Shown here piece by piece: positions 1 to 5,815 of a stretch of 6,185 nucleotides of DNA. Origin of the DNA: Chloroflexota bacterium (GTDB lineage: Bacteria > Chloroflexota > Dehalococcoidia > DSTF01 > JACRBR01); assembly GCA_021813085.1 (NCBI GenBank), contig JAKAMA010000157.1, positions 1-6,185 on the forward strand, written 5' to 3'. The number at the start of each line of letters is the position of its first letter. Positions within the stretch are counted from its first letter, which is position 1. The position numbers and the translations under genes are program-made. The notes below the pieces were generated by a model. That model had not been told where the DNA came from, ran no database searches, and worked only from the letters and a program-made list of their open reading frames with translations.

Positions 1-1
1 C

Positions 2-523
2 TTCGGGGCCGCCTGGATGGGGCTCGCCGTGCTGGCCGGCGGCGGCGCGCTCGCCTTCTTGATCGCGCTCGCGCTGCCGCGGATGCCGCTCCCGGCCGTG
101 CGCGAGGACCACATCCTGCGCAACCTGATCGCGCATCGGCGCGAGCTCATCGCTGTCTATCAGATGGCCGTCTTCTCGTTGTTGATCCAGGCCGTCTACA
201 TCTCGTCGATCGCCGTCGCCGGCCGTGCGTTCGGCATCCACATCTCGTGGTGGTACTGGGCGTTCGGCGCCTGGCTGATCGCCATCGCGCTGCTGCTGCC
301 GATCGCCATCGGCGGCCTGGGCGTCCGCGAGTCGAGCTTCTCCGCCCTCGTCACGCACGCCGGCGCGGCCGCGGCGCAGGGCGCGTCGACCGGCTTCGCG
401 CTGGGCGTCCTGCTGGTCGCGGCGAATGGCATCGGCCTGGCGCTGATCGCGCTCGTCGAGCGCACCCGGCGCCCGTCCCGTGCGGCGTCCATCGAGGCCG
501 GCGGCGCGAGGGTGCAAGGGTAA
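2..523 (+). CDS. Flippase-like multi-pass membrane protein (LPG_synthase_TM / UPF0104 type), C-terminal part
   Basis: The reading frame is open to the left edge of the window, so this is the C-terminal ~173 residues of a longer protein. The first in-frame ATG at 17 is probably internal. The visible part is strongly hydrophobic with about four membrane segments. It contains the hallmark segment PIAIGGLGVRES (about 290-340), typical of the lysylphosphatidylglycerol-synthase transmembrane domain and the wider 'flippase-like' UPF0104 family. The last membrane helix is followed by a basic tail (ERTRRPSRA). Family members sit in the cytoplasmic membrane and are linked to movement or modification of lipids or lipid-linked sugars. 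The substrate cannot be told here because the N-terminal half, and any attached synthase or glycosyltransferase domain, is missing. The gene converges on plsY with only 15 nt between the stop codons, and I see no clear terminator in the gap. Family assignment is fairly sure; specific function is unknown. Confidence 0.75.
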   Translation, partial: FGAAWMGLAVLAGGGALAFLIALALPRMPLPAVREDHILRNLIAHRRELIAVYQMAVFSLLIQAVYISSIAVAGRAFGIHISWWYWAFGAWLIAIALLLPIAIGGLGVRESSFSALVTHAGAAAAQGASTGFALGVLLVAANGIGLALIALVERTRRPSRAASIEAGGARVQG

Positions 524-538
524 CCGGCAGGGCGCTGT

Positions 539-1234
539 CTACGCGGCACCCGGCCGGCCGCCGAGGTCGGACAGTCCCGTCGCCGCGTCCGCGCGGCGCT
601 CGCCGCCCTTGCCGATCTTCGGCTCCGTGCCCGCGAGCAGCCGGCGGATGTTGCTGCGATGCTTCCAGACGATCAGCGTCGCCGTCGCCGCACCCCACGC
701 CGCGTACGCCCACGGGCTGACGCCCAACGCCGCGAGGACGATGAAGACGACGGCGATCAGCGGCGCCATGGTGATCGACATGACGGACATGATCCGCACG
801 CTCCCCACGACGAGCGCCGCGACCGGGACGACCGCCGCGGCCGCCGCGGGGTTCATCGCCAGCGCGGCGCCGAAGCCGCTCGCGACAGCCTTGCCGCCGC
901 GGAACCCCGCGTAGAGCGGCCAGACGTGCCCGCTCACCGCCGCGAATCCCCCCGCCGCCGCGATCCAGGCGCGCGCGTCGCCGCCCTCCACCCCCGCCAG
1001 GTGCCCGAGCCCGAAGCCCAGGTAGACCGGCACGAGCCCCTTCGTGATGTCAGCGAAGACGACGAAGATGCCGGCCTTCGCGCCAGCCGTGCGGATCACG
1101 TTCGTCGCGCCCGTCGCGCCGCTGCCGTAGTCCCGGATGTCCACGCCGCGCGCCGCGCGGCCGACCAGCAGCCCGACCTGGATCGAGCCGATCAGGTAAC
1201 CGACGACCGCCGCCACGACCAGCGCCCACCACAT
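539..1234 (-). CDS. plsY: Acyl-phosphate:glycerol-3-phosphate acyltransferase PlsY
   Basis: This 231-residue integral membrane enzyme transfers an acyl group from acyl-phosphate (made by PlsX) to glycerol-3-phosphate, giving lysophosphatidic acid, the first step of bacterial phospholipid synthesis. The three PlsY motifs are present in order: GSGATGATNVIR (residues 37-48), GHVWPLYAGFRGGKAVAS (102-119) and HRSNIRRLLAGTEPK (192-206). The family segment ADITKG is at 61-66. Several hydrophobic helices and a length slightly above the usual ~200 residues fit the family. The start is set at the ATG at 1234, because a GGGAGG-type ribosome site lies 6-8 nt upstream and the protein then begins directly with MWWALVVAAVVGYLIGS. 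An upstream in-frame start at 1285 would add 17 polar residues and is less likely. Two oddities: Ala replaces the usual polar residue after GSG in motif 1, and GGKA replaces the usual GGKG in motif 2. A weak promoter may lie at about 1258-1285 (TTGCGC-16 bp-TTACGA on the minus strand), but this is not convincing. Confidence 0.95.
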   Translation of the reverse strand: MWWALVVAAVVGYLIGSIQVGLLVGRAARGVDIRDYGSGATGATNVIRTAGAKAGIFVVFADITKGLVPVYLGFGLGHLAGVEGGDARAWIAAAGGFAAVSGHVWPLYAGFRGGKAVASGFGAALAMNPAAAAAVVPVAALVVGSVRIMSVMSITMAPLIAVVFIVLAALGVSPWAYAAWGAATATLIVWKHRSNIRRLLAGTEPKIGKGGERRADAATGLSDLGGRPGAA

Positions 1235-1457
1235 GGCCTGCCTCCCTGCCGATCGATTCGTAACAGTCCGGCGCCCCCGGCGCAATCCGCGCCGGCCGCC
1301 CGTACGCGCGCACGGTTGCGGGAAGGGCGACCGGCCGGGCGCCCCTGCGCCGGCCGCCGGCCGTGCCCGCCGGTTGCCCGCACGCGGTCACGAAACCGCC
1401 CACCGTACCTGCCCCGACGGCGCCCCCGGCCCGCCCTCCGAGGGGCGGCGGCGGAAA
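1235..1457. other. Intergenic, GC-rich, no gene seen
   Basis: This is the divergent spacer upstream of plsY. Open frames crossing it are Arg/Pro/Ala-rich, match no family I recognise, and look like GC-rich shadow frames. It must hold the plsY promoter, for which I see only a weak candidate near 1258-1285 on the minus strand. I see no RNA gene. Confidence 0.5.
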
Positions 1458-1477
1458 TCAACACGCACATTTGTTGA
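1458..1477. promoter_or_regulatory. Inverted repeat just upstream of the operon promoter (candidate operator)
   Basis: TCAACA (1458-1463) and TGTTGA (1472-1477) form a perfect 6-bp inverted repeat with an 8-nt spacer, ending 8 nt before the -35 box at 1486. It lies in a locally AT-richer stretch of otherwise very GC-rich DNA. The position would suit a transcription-factor site, probably an activator because it is upstream of -35. The short arms make chance possible. Confidence 0.35.
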
Positions 1478-1485
1478 CGCGATCC

Positions 1486-1513
1486 TTGACATACGACCGG
1501 GTGTGGTTACCAT
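1486..1513 (+). promoter_or_regulatory. Sigma-70-type promoter for the cohesin/dockerin operon
   Basis: A perfect -35 box TTGACA (1486-1491) is followed after 16 bp by TACCAT (1508-1513), which matches the first two and last two bases of the -10 consensus TATAAT. Transcription would begin near 1520, pointing at the cohesin gene whose start codon is at 1953, so the leader would be about 430 nt. A second TTGAC (1474-1478) lies 12 nt upstream but has no matching -10. No other + strand promoter of this quality is visible before 1953. Confidence 0.6.
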
Positions 1514-1779
1514 AGCCTGCAGGGGGGCGTGGTTCTCGGGACTGCGCCCCTTCGCGTGCCTGCCGTCCACCGCTGCCCGGCGCAGGCCGGGCTCCCCCCG
1601 GGTGGCTTGCGGCGCACGCCTCTGCCCCTGTGGTTCGTCCATGCGAGCATCCGCCGCGCGCGCCGCCTGAGGCGCCCGCGCGGCGTTTCCGGAGGCGCCA
1701 CCGCCGACAGCAGGACCAGGCAGTGCACGGGGAGACGCGCCAGCAGGACGGACGCGTCGTGACAGGCAGGGATCGCCAA
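1514..1779 (+). other. Long GC-rich leader without a convincing gene; possible structured RNA
   Basis: This stretch lies between the promoter and the tandem palindromic repeat. Open frames here on either strand are short, Arg/Pro-rich and look like shadows. RNA folding looks possible. GCGTGC (1554-1559) pairs with GCACGC (1614-1619), CCACC (1567-1571) with GGTGG (1601-1605), and GCCCGG (1575-1580) with CCGGGC (1587-1592) around a 6-nt loop, giving one nested 66-nt hairpin. I found no match to riboswitch, 6S, SRP, RNase P or tmRNA core motifs. High GC makes chance pairing common, so a functional RNA is only a possibility. Confidence 0.35.
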
Positions 1780-1865
1780 GGGTGTTGGGGTAGGGAAGAC
1801 GCGCCGGCCGTCCGTACAGGTGTTGGGGTACGGACGAGACGCCGGACGTCCGTACGGGTGCCGGG
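1780..1865. repeat. Tandem 38-bp palindromic repeat (REP-like), two full units plus a third linker
   Basis: Each unit is a 10-nt linker (GGGTGTTGGG at 1780-1789, AGGTGTTGGG at 1818-1827) followed by a 28-bp palindrome that starts GTA and ends TAC (1790-1817 and 1828-1855). A third, diverged linker GGGTGCCGGG is at 1856-1865. The two units agree at 32 of 38 positions. The second palindrome has perfect 9-bp arms, GTACGGACG (1828-1836) and CGTCCGTAC (1847-1855); the first pairs at 7 of 9 positions. Another CGTCCGTAC (1809-1817) can also pair with 1828-1836, so two exclusive hairpins are possible. The same build recurs after the operon at 5678-5715. This fits a dispersed intergenic repeat; a role in transcript folding is possible because it lies in the operon leader. 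Confidence 0.7.
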
Positions 1866-1900
1866 GATGATGCGTCGCCGTCCGCGCGCCGATGCCCGCG

Positions 1901-1914
1901 CCGGCACGTGCCGG
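1901..1914. repeat. Perfect 14-bp palindrome in the leader
   Basis: CCGGCACGTGCCGG is a perfect dyad centred 45 nt before the chosen start codon at 1953. It could be a protein-binding site or a short stem near the translation start. In DNA this GC-rich about one such palindrome per window is expected by chance, so the weight is low. Confidence 0.3.
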
Positions 1915-1952
1915 GGTTGCGCCGGACCTGCCGTCGCCGCGGCGGAAGCGTC

Positions 1953-4238
1953 ATGAGCATGCGGCGCCGCCAGCAGGCTGCGCTTACCGCCGTCGCGGGC
2001 GCAACGTTGCTCGCGCTGGCGCTGGCGTTCGGCTTCCCGAACGGCTCCTTCCCCATCCTCGGCGCGATCTTCGGCTCCGGGACGCCCACGGCGACGGCCA
2101 GCCCGCCGCCGGCGAGCACCTCGACCCCGGTCCCGGTCGCCACGCTCACCCCGACACCCACCAGCGTACCGACGAACACGCCGACGCCATCGGTCACGGG
2201 CACGCCGACCAACACGTCGACGCCCACCGCCACACCCACGCCGCTCTGTCCTGGCACCGGCACCGTGGTCTGCGTGCTGCCGCCGGCGCAGTCGGCGTTC
2301 CTTGGCCAGCAGCTCACCGTGACCGTCTCGATCAGCCGCGCCTCCAACCTCGGCGCCTATCAGGCGACCGTGAACTACGACCCTGCTGTGCTCGCATTCG
2401 TGAGTATGAACACCTTCAGCGGCGTCAACGACGTGCCGTTCCTCGGCAGCAGCGGCCGGCCCATGGTCTGTGCCCCGCAGCCCCCGTCGAACGGACAGGT
2501 GTCCGTTGCCTGCGCCACGCTCGGCCAGGTCCCGCCGCCGGGCGTCAACGGCGATGGCGCCCTCTTCGCCGTCACCTTTACGACGCTGTCGCCTGGCACG
2601 ACCCCGATCGCGCTCACCAATGTCCGGATCACGGACCCGCTCGCCGTTACCCTTCCGTCCTCCACGCTGGACGGATCGGTGACCGTGATCAACGCGACGC
2701 CGACGCCCTGCGCCGGCGCCTGCCCGACGAATACGCCGACGCCCACGGTCACGCCGATCGTGACGCCCAGCGGCGCGCCGGTCGCGGCGCTCGTCCCGGC
2801 GAATGCCTCGGGACTGGTCTCGAGCACCGTGCCCGTGCAGGTCACGATCGCGAACGCGCCGCCGCTCGGCGCGTTCCAGTTCAGCATCTCGTTCATCCCC
2901 GGGGGCGCGTCCGTGCTCGATGTCGTCCCCGGCCCCTTCCTGGGCGCGACCGGCCGCTCCGTCTTCTGCGCGCCCGCCTACATCCTCCCCAACCAGGTCA
3001 CGTTCGGCTGCGCGTCGCAGGGATCCACGATCCCCGCGCCGACCGGTTCCGGGGTCCTCGCCACGGTCGACTTCGTCGTCCGGGGCGTCGGGCCGACGAG
3101 CCTCACCCTTTCGATCCAGGCCGCAGACCCGCAGGGCGTGCCGATCAGCGTCGGGGCCGCCAGCGGCGTCCTCACCGGCATCGCCGGCGCCACCGCCACG
3201 CCGACAGCCTGTCCGGGCGTCTGCCCGAGCGCCACGCCGACGGCCACGCTGACGCCGGTGCCGACGCCCGTCTCGTTCCCCCTGACCTGCGCCGCGGCCG
3301 GCACCGCGGTCTGCGTGCAGCCTTCGACGCAGAGCGTCGCGGTCGGGCAGACCGTCGACGTTGGCATCGTGGCCGCGAACGTCACCAACCTCGGCGCCTT
3401 CCAGTTCACGGTGAACGTCGACCCGTCGGTCCTGACGCCGCTCGGCGCGGACGTCGGCGCCTTCCTTGGCAGCAGCGGGCGCACGCTTCTGTGCCCGCCC
3501 GCGGTCGTCGGCACGGGCACCCTGCGCTTCTCGTGCGCGACGCTCGGCGGTACCCCGCCCGCGGGCCCGAACGGGTCCGGCGTCATCGCGTCCGTACACT
3601 TCCTCGTGGCGGGGCCGGGCACGTCCGCCGTCATGCTCAGCAGCGTCATCATCACCGACGTCGCGGGCACGCCGATCCCCGCCGTCACCGAGGACGGCTC
3701 CATCACGTCGATCGTCGTGACGCCGACGCCGTGCCCCGGCGGCATCTGCCCCACAGCCACCAGCACCTCGACGCCGACGCCCACACCGACGCCGTTGCCG
3801 ATCTCCTGCCCGGCGGTCGCCGGCTCCGCGGTGATGTGCCTCGTGCCGGCGACGCAGACCGTCGCCGTCGGCTCCAACTTCTCCGTGGACGTCGTCGTCG
3901 ACAACGCCACCGACATCGGGTCGTACGAGTTCATCATCTCATTCGACCCGGTGCGCCTGACGGCGCTGACCGCGGTGGACGGAGGATTCCTGGGCAGCAC
4001 CGGCCGTACGATCTTCTGCCCCGCGCCGATCATCGGCCCCGGTACGATCCGATTCGCCTGCGCCAGCCTCGGCGCCTCGCCGCCCGGCCCGACGGCACCC
4101 GGCATCCTGTCGGTCGTCACGTTCGCCACCAATCTCGTCGGTTCGAGCACGCTGACGTTCACGAAGACGACGCTGTCGGACCCGCTGGCGAACCCCATCC
4201 CGGTCACCGGCATCGGAGGGAGCGTGACGATCCAATGA
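1953..4238 (+). CDS. Secreted multi-cohesin protein with four cohesin-like modules (scaffoldin-like)
   Basis: This 761-residue protein starts with an export signal or signal anchor (MSMRRRQQAALTAVAG, then a hydrophobic run to about residue 27). A Thr/Pro linker follows (about 44-97). Then come four related beta-rich modules at about residues 98-248, 274-412, 444-590 and 617-761, separated by TPTPT linkers. Each module has the pattern LGAYQ/LGAFQ/IGSYE + hydrophobic strand + DP (or PG) + FLG(S/A)(S/T)GR + Cys-14-Cys + GxL..V.F, typical of cohesin-like (cohesin/CBM-like) folds. Cys pairs are C173/C187, C339/C353, C514/C528 and C689/C703. Three linkers carry a short CxxxC or CxxxxC. Cohesins bind dockerin modules, and the next gene, joined by an ATGA overlap, encodes one, so the two products probably bind each other outside the cell. 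No enzyme domain or wall anchor is seen. The ATG at 1953 is chosen because GGAAG lies 4 nt before it and basic residues then precede the hydrophobic run; the ATG at 1959 (spacing 10) is equally possible. Confidence 0.8.
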   Translation: MSMRRRQQAALTAVAGATLLALALAFGFPNGSFPILGAIFGSGTPTATASPPPASTSTPVPVATLTPTPTSVPTNTPTPSVTGTPTNTSTPTATPTPLCPGTGTVVCVLPPAQSAFLGQQLTVTVSISRASNLGAYQATVNYDPAVLAFVSMNTFSGVNDVPFLGSSGRPMVCAPQPPSNGQVSVACATLGQVPPPGVNGDGALFAVTFTTLSPGTTPIALTNVRITDPLAVTLPSSTLDGSVTVINATPTPCAGACPTNTPTPTVTPIVTPSGAPVAALVPANASGLVSSTVPVQVTIANAPPLGAFQFSISFIPGGASVLDVVPGPFLGATGRSVFCAPAYILPNQVTFGCASQGSTIPAPTGSGVLATVDFVVRGVGPTSLTLSIQAADPQGVPISVGAASGVLTGIAGATATPTACPGVCPSATPTATLTPVPTPVSFPLTCAAAGTAVCVQPSTQSVAVGQTVDVGIVAANVTNLGAFQFTVNVDPSVLTPLGADVGAFLGSSGRTLLCPPAVVGTGTLRFSCATLGGTPPAGPNGSGVIASVHFLVAGPGTSAVMLSSVIITDVAGTPIPAVTEDGSITSIVVTPTPCPGGICPTATSTSTPTPTPTPLPISCPAVAGSAVMCLVPATQTVAVGSNFSVDVVVDNATDIGSYEFIISFDPVRLTALTAVDGGFLGSTGRTIFCPAPIIGPGTIRFACASLGASPPGPTAPGILSVVTFATNLVGSSTLTFTKTTLSDPLANPIPVTGIGGSVTIQ
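2241..4238 (+). repeat. Fourfold internal repeat of the cohesin-like module
   Basis: Four module copies lie at about 2241-2700, 2772-3190, 3282-3722 and 3801-4238. They are clearly related in protein sequence (FLGSSGR, FLGATGR, FLGSSGR, FLGSTGR; CATLG, CASQG, CATLG, CASLG) and partly in DNA. Copies 1, 3 and 4 share a further Cys pair at the module entry (C99/C107, C446/C454, C619/C629), which copy 2 lacks. Copy 2 is the most diverged. The pattern suggests old module duplication, with copies 3 and 4 more alike than 1 and 2. Confidence 0.75.
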
Positions 4239-5647
4239 TCCGCGCGCTGCTCACGCCCTCGATGAAGAAGCTCGTCGTGTTGGCCGCCGCGCTCGCCGTG
4301 GCCGTCCTGCTGGCCGCCGTGGCCGCCTGGCGCCCCGGCCTCGCGTCCACGCAGCTTCCGCCTGCCGGCGTCGCGCCGGCCGTCACCCTCCCGCAGAGCC
4401 AGGCGCTCTACACCGTACGCCGCCTCGAAGGCGACGTGAACGGCGACTGCATGGTGAACGTCAACGACGACCAGGAGGTCGCCCGCCGCTACCTCGTGGG
4501 TCCGGGCAGCCTGCTCTACTCGCCGCTGTACGACATCAACCTGCCGCAGCCGGACAGGATCATCGACATCAGCGACGTGCAATTCGTCTTCGGCCGCAAC
4601 TACAGCACCTGCGCCCATCCGATCCCGCCGCAGCCGCCCATCGCGCTCACGACGTCCCCGGCGGCGGCGCCGATCACGCTCACGAAGATCCCCGCCACCG
4701 CCAACATCTGGATCTGCCAGCCCGGCGCCGGGCTCTGCGCCGCGTCCTCGCCCGCGCAGCTCGGCCCGAACGACTGGCTGAACGGGATCGTCGTGGACGA
4801 GGTGATGACGGTGAACGTGCCCCAGCCGATCATGGAGTACACCTTCGAGCTGCGGTACACGCCTTCGATGTTCCAGCCGCCCACCATCGCTGACCAGGCG
4901 CAGCTCAGCGCGAACGGCGCCCAGACGCTGTGCACGCAGAGCGAACTCGTGCCGGGCGATGTGACGTTCCGCTGCGTCTCGTCGGGCACGCCGGCGAGCT
5001 GGACCGGCCCGCGCACGGTCGCGAAGGTCACGCTGCTCCTGCGCCCGGGCGTCGCGTCGACGATCCGTCCGGCGAGGGAGAACGGCATCGCCACCAGCAT
5101 CTTCGACGTTTCGGTGAGCGCCGGCGGCCCGACGCCGACGCCCTCGCCCACGGCCGTAGCGACGCTCACGCCCGCCGCGACGTCCACACGCACGGCGACG
5201 CCGGTGGCCACGGACACCCCGCTGCCCACGGCGACGCCCACCGTCGTGCCGACGAGCACGCTGGTCCCGACCGCCACCCGCACGCCGGCCCCGACCGCGA
5301 CCATGTCGGCCGTGCCGACTGCCACCAACACCCCGGCGTCCACCGCCACCGCCGGCACCGCGACGCCGCCCGCGACACCGCCGCCGCAAGCGACGGGCGT
5401 AGTGCCACAGGCCAGCGTGACGGTGTCCCCGTCCCCGCAGCCGTCCCGGACCGGCGTGGCCGCGCCGACCATCACGGTGGTCTCCACGGTCATCGGCGCC
5501 GAGCGGCAGCCGCCCTCCCGTGGCCTCCCGAACACGGGCACGGGCGGCCGCTTCCCCGCGGGGAGCGCTGGCTCCGCGGCCCTCGCGGTCGTCGCCGCCT
5601 CCGCGCTCGCGCTGGGCAGTTGGGCGCTGCGCCGCCGCCGCCGCTAA
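4235..5647 (+). CDS. Sortase-anchored surface protein with dockerin-like and cohesin-like modules (LPNTG tail)
   Basis: This 470-residue protein overlaps the cohesin gene by ATGA, indicating translational coupling; GGAGGGAG lies 12 nt before the ATG. Order of parts: export signal (basic MKK at 10-12, hydrophobic to about 31); dockerin-like module (65-126); cohesin-like module (about 148-297); Thr/Pro stalk (about 299-395); LPNTG (431-435), a hydrophobic helix and a final RRRRR. Dockerin loop 1 is GDVNGDCMVNVNDD, with calcium ligands D67, N69, D71, N75 and D78 in the normal places. Loop 2 (D100, N102, D107, D111, D114) has three extra residues between the second and third ligands. The cohesin-like module keeps the Cys-14-Cys pair (C233/C247) found in all four modules of the partner. 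The LPNTG tail is the classic signal for covalent attachment to the cell wall by a sortase; no sortase gene is in the window. Likely role: wall-bound partner of the upstream multi-cohesin protein. Its ligand or further cargo is unknown. A start at 4262 (MKKLVV) is possible but lacks a ribosome site. Confidence 0.8.
   Translation: MIRALLTPSMKKLVVLAAALAVAVLLAAVAAWRPGLASTQLPPAGVAPAVTLPQSQALYTVRRLEGDVNGDCMVNVNDDQEVARRYLVGPGSLLYSPLYDINLPQPDRIIDISDVQFVFGRNYSTCAHPIPPQPPIALTTSPAAAPITLTKIPATANIWICQPGAGLCAASSPAQLGPNDWLNGIVVDEVMTVNVPQPIMEYTFELRYTPSMFQPPTIADQAQLSANGAQTLCTQSELVPGDVTFRCVSSGTPASWTGPRTVAKVTLLLRPGVASTIRPARENGIATSIFDVSVSAGGPTPTPSPTAVATLTPAATSTRTATPVATDTPLPTATPTVVPTSTLVPTATRTPAPTATMSAVPTATNTPASTATAGTATPPATPPPQATGVVPQASVTVSPSPQPSRTGVAAPTITVVSTVIGAERQPPSRGLPNTGTGGRFPAGSAGSAALAVVAASALALGSWALRRRRR
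4427..4612 (+). other. Dockerin-like double calcium-loop module
   Basis: This segment encodes residues 65-126 of the anchored protein. Loop 1 fits the type I dockerin calcium loop D-x-N-x-D-x-x-x-N-x-x-D and is followed by the helix DQEVARRYLVG. Loop 2 reads D-I-N-LPQP-D-R-I-I-D-I-S-D and is followed by VQFVFGRNY. C72 inside loop 1 and C126 at the module end could form a disulphide clamp. The motif fit is seen directly; cohesin binding is inferred from the family and from the neighbouring gene. Confidence 0.75.
5525..5644 (+). other. LPNTG cell-wall sorting signal
   Basis: The C-terminus reads LPNTG TGG, then a short spacer, an Ala/Leu/Val-rich membrane helix (about residues 445-465) and five arginines just before the stop. 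This three-part layout is the standard sortase substrate signal: cleavage between Thr and Gly, transfer to the wall precursor, and retention by the helix and positive tail. Confidence 0.85.
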
Positions 5648-5677
5648 GCGCAGGGGTCGCACGTGCCCACGGCTGGT

Positions 5678-5715
5678 GTAGGGGCACAAGGCGTTGTGCC
5701 CCTCCAGGTGCTGGG
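5678..5715. repeat. Palindromic repeat after the operon, same family as 1780-1865; possible terminator
   Basis: A 28-bp palindrome starts GTA (5678-5705). Its perfect 10-bp stem is AGGGGCACAA (5680-5689) paired with TTGTGCCCCT (5694-5703) around the loop GGCG. It is followed directly by the linker AGGTGCTGGG (5706-5715), which matches the leader linker AGGTGTTGGG at 9 of 10 positions. Length and order equal the leader repeat, but the stem sequence differs, so pairing rather than sequence is kept. It lies 30 nt after the operon stop codon and could end transcription, although there is no T-run. Confidence 0.65.
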
Positions 5716-5794
5716 AGCGATGTTCGTTCGCGCTGGTGCCGGGTGCCGGGCATGCGGCGTTGCCTGTCGTCATCCCGTCCGGCGCGTCGTTGGC

Positions 5795-5808
5795 GCGCAT
5801 CGATGCGC
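5795..5808. repeat. Perfect 14-bp palindrome between converging genes
   Basis: GCGCATCGATGCGC lies 7 nt beyond the stop codon of the minus-strand gene. It could be a weak stem at the transcript end or a protein site. Chance occurrence is likely at this base composition. Confidence 0.25.
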
Positions 5809-5815
5809 ATGCCCG

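Noticed and set aside
1529..1762. Possible small leader gene (77 codons, + strand)
   Set aside because: Arg/Pro-rich, no ribosome site, no hydrophobic or family pattern. The 90-codon frame on the other strand (1507-1779) is no better.
1514..1780. Known structured RNA (6S, SRP, RNase P or riboswitch)
   Set aside because: I looked for the conserved core strings of these RNAs on the + strand and saw none. Only generic GC-rich hairpins are visible.
1780..1865. CRISPR-like array
   Set aside because: The units are contiguous palindromes with no unique spacers of constant length, only two full copies exist, and no cas gene is present.
1458..3599. A 713-codon minus-strand open frame over the leader and cohesin gene
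   Set aside because: Its translation is almost entirely Arg/Gly/Ala/Asp repeats reflecting the antisense of Thr/Pro codons, with no domain or ribosome site.
1892..4234. A long + strand open frame in register with the dockerin gene runs through the whole cohesin gene
   Set aside because: Its translation over this part is Arg/His/Asp-rich with no domain pattern, while the other frame gives clear repeated modules and an export signal. It is a GC-rich shadow; the real gene starts at 4235.
5122..5420. Thr/Pro-rich repetitive DNA as a tandem repeat or mobile element
   Set aside because: The repeats are short degenerate ACGCC/ACC-type codon patterns that encode a protein stalk in frame. There is no exact repeat unit, terminal inverted repeat or transposase.
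5680..5703. Classical Rho-independent terminator
   Set aside because: The stem is excellent but is followed by TCCAGGTG rather than a T-run, and the element recurs in the leader upstream of the genes. It is better described as a dispersed palindromic repeat that may or may not end transcription.
2978..5800. A 940-codon minus-strand open frame opposite the operon
   Set aside because: It is antisense to two well-supported genes, is low-complexity Arg/Gly/Ala in composition and has no recognisable domain. Long stop-free antisense frames are expected in such GC-rich DNA.
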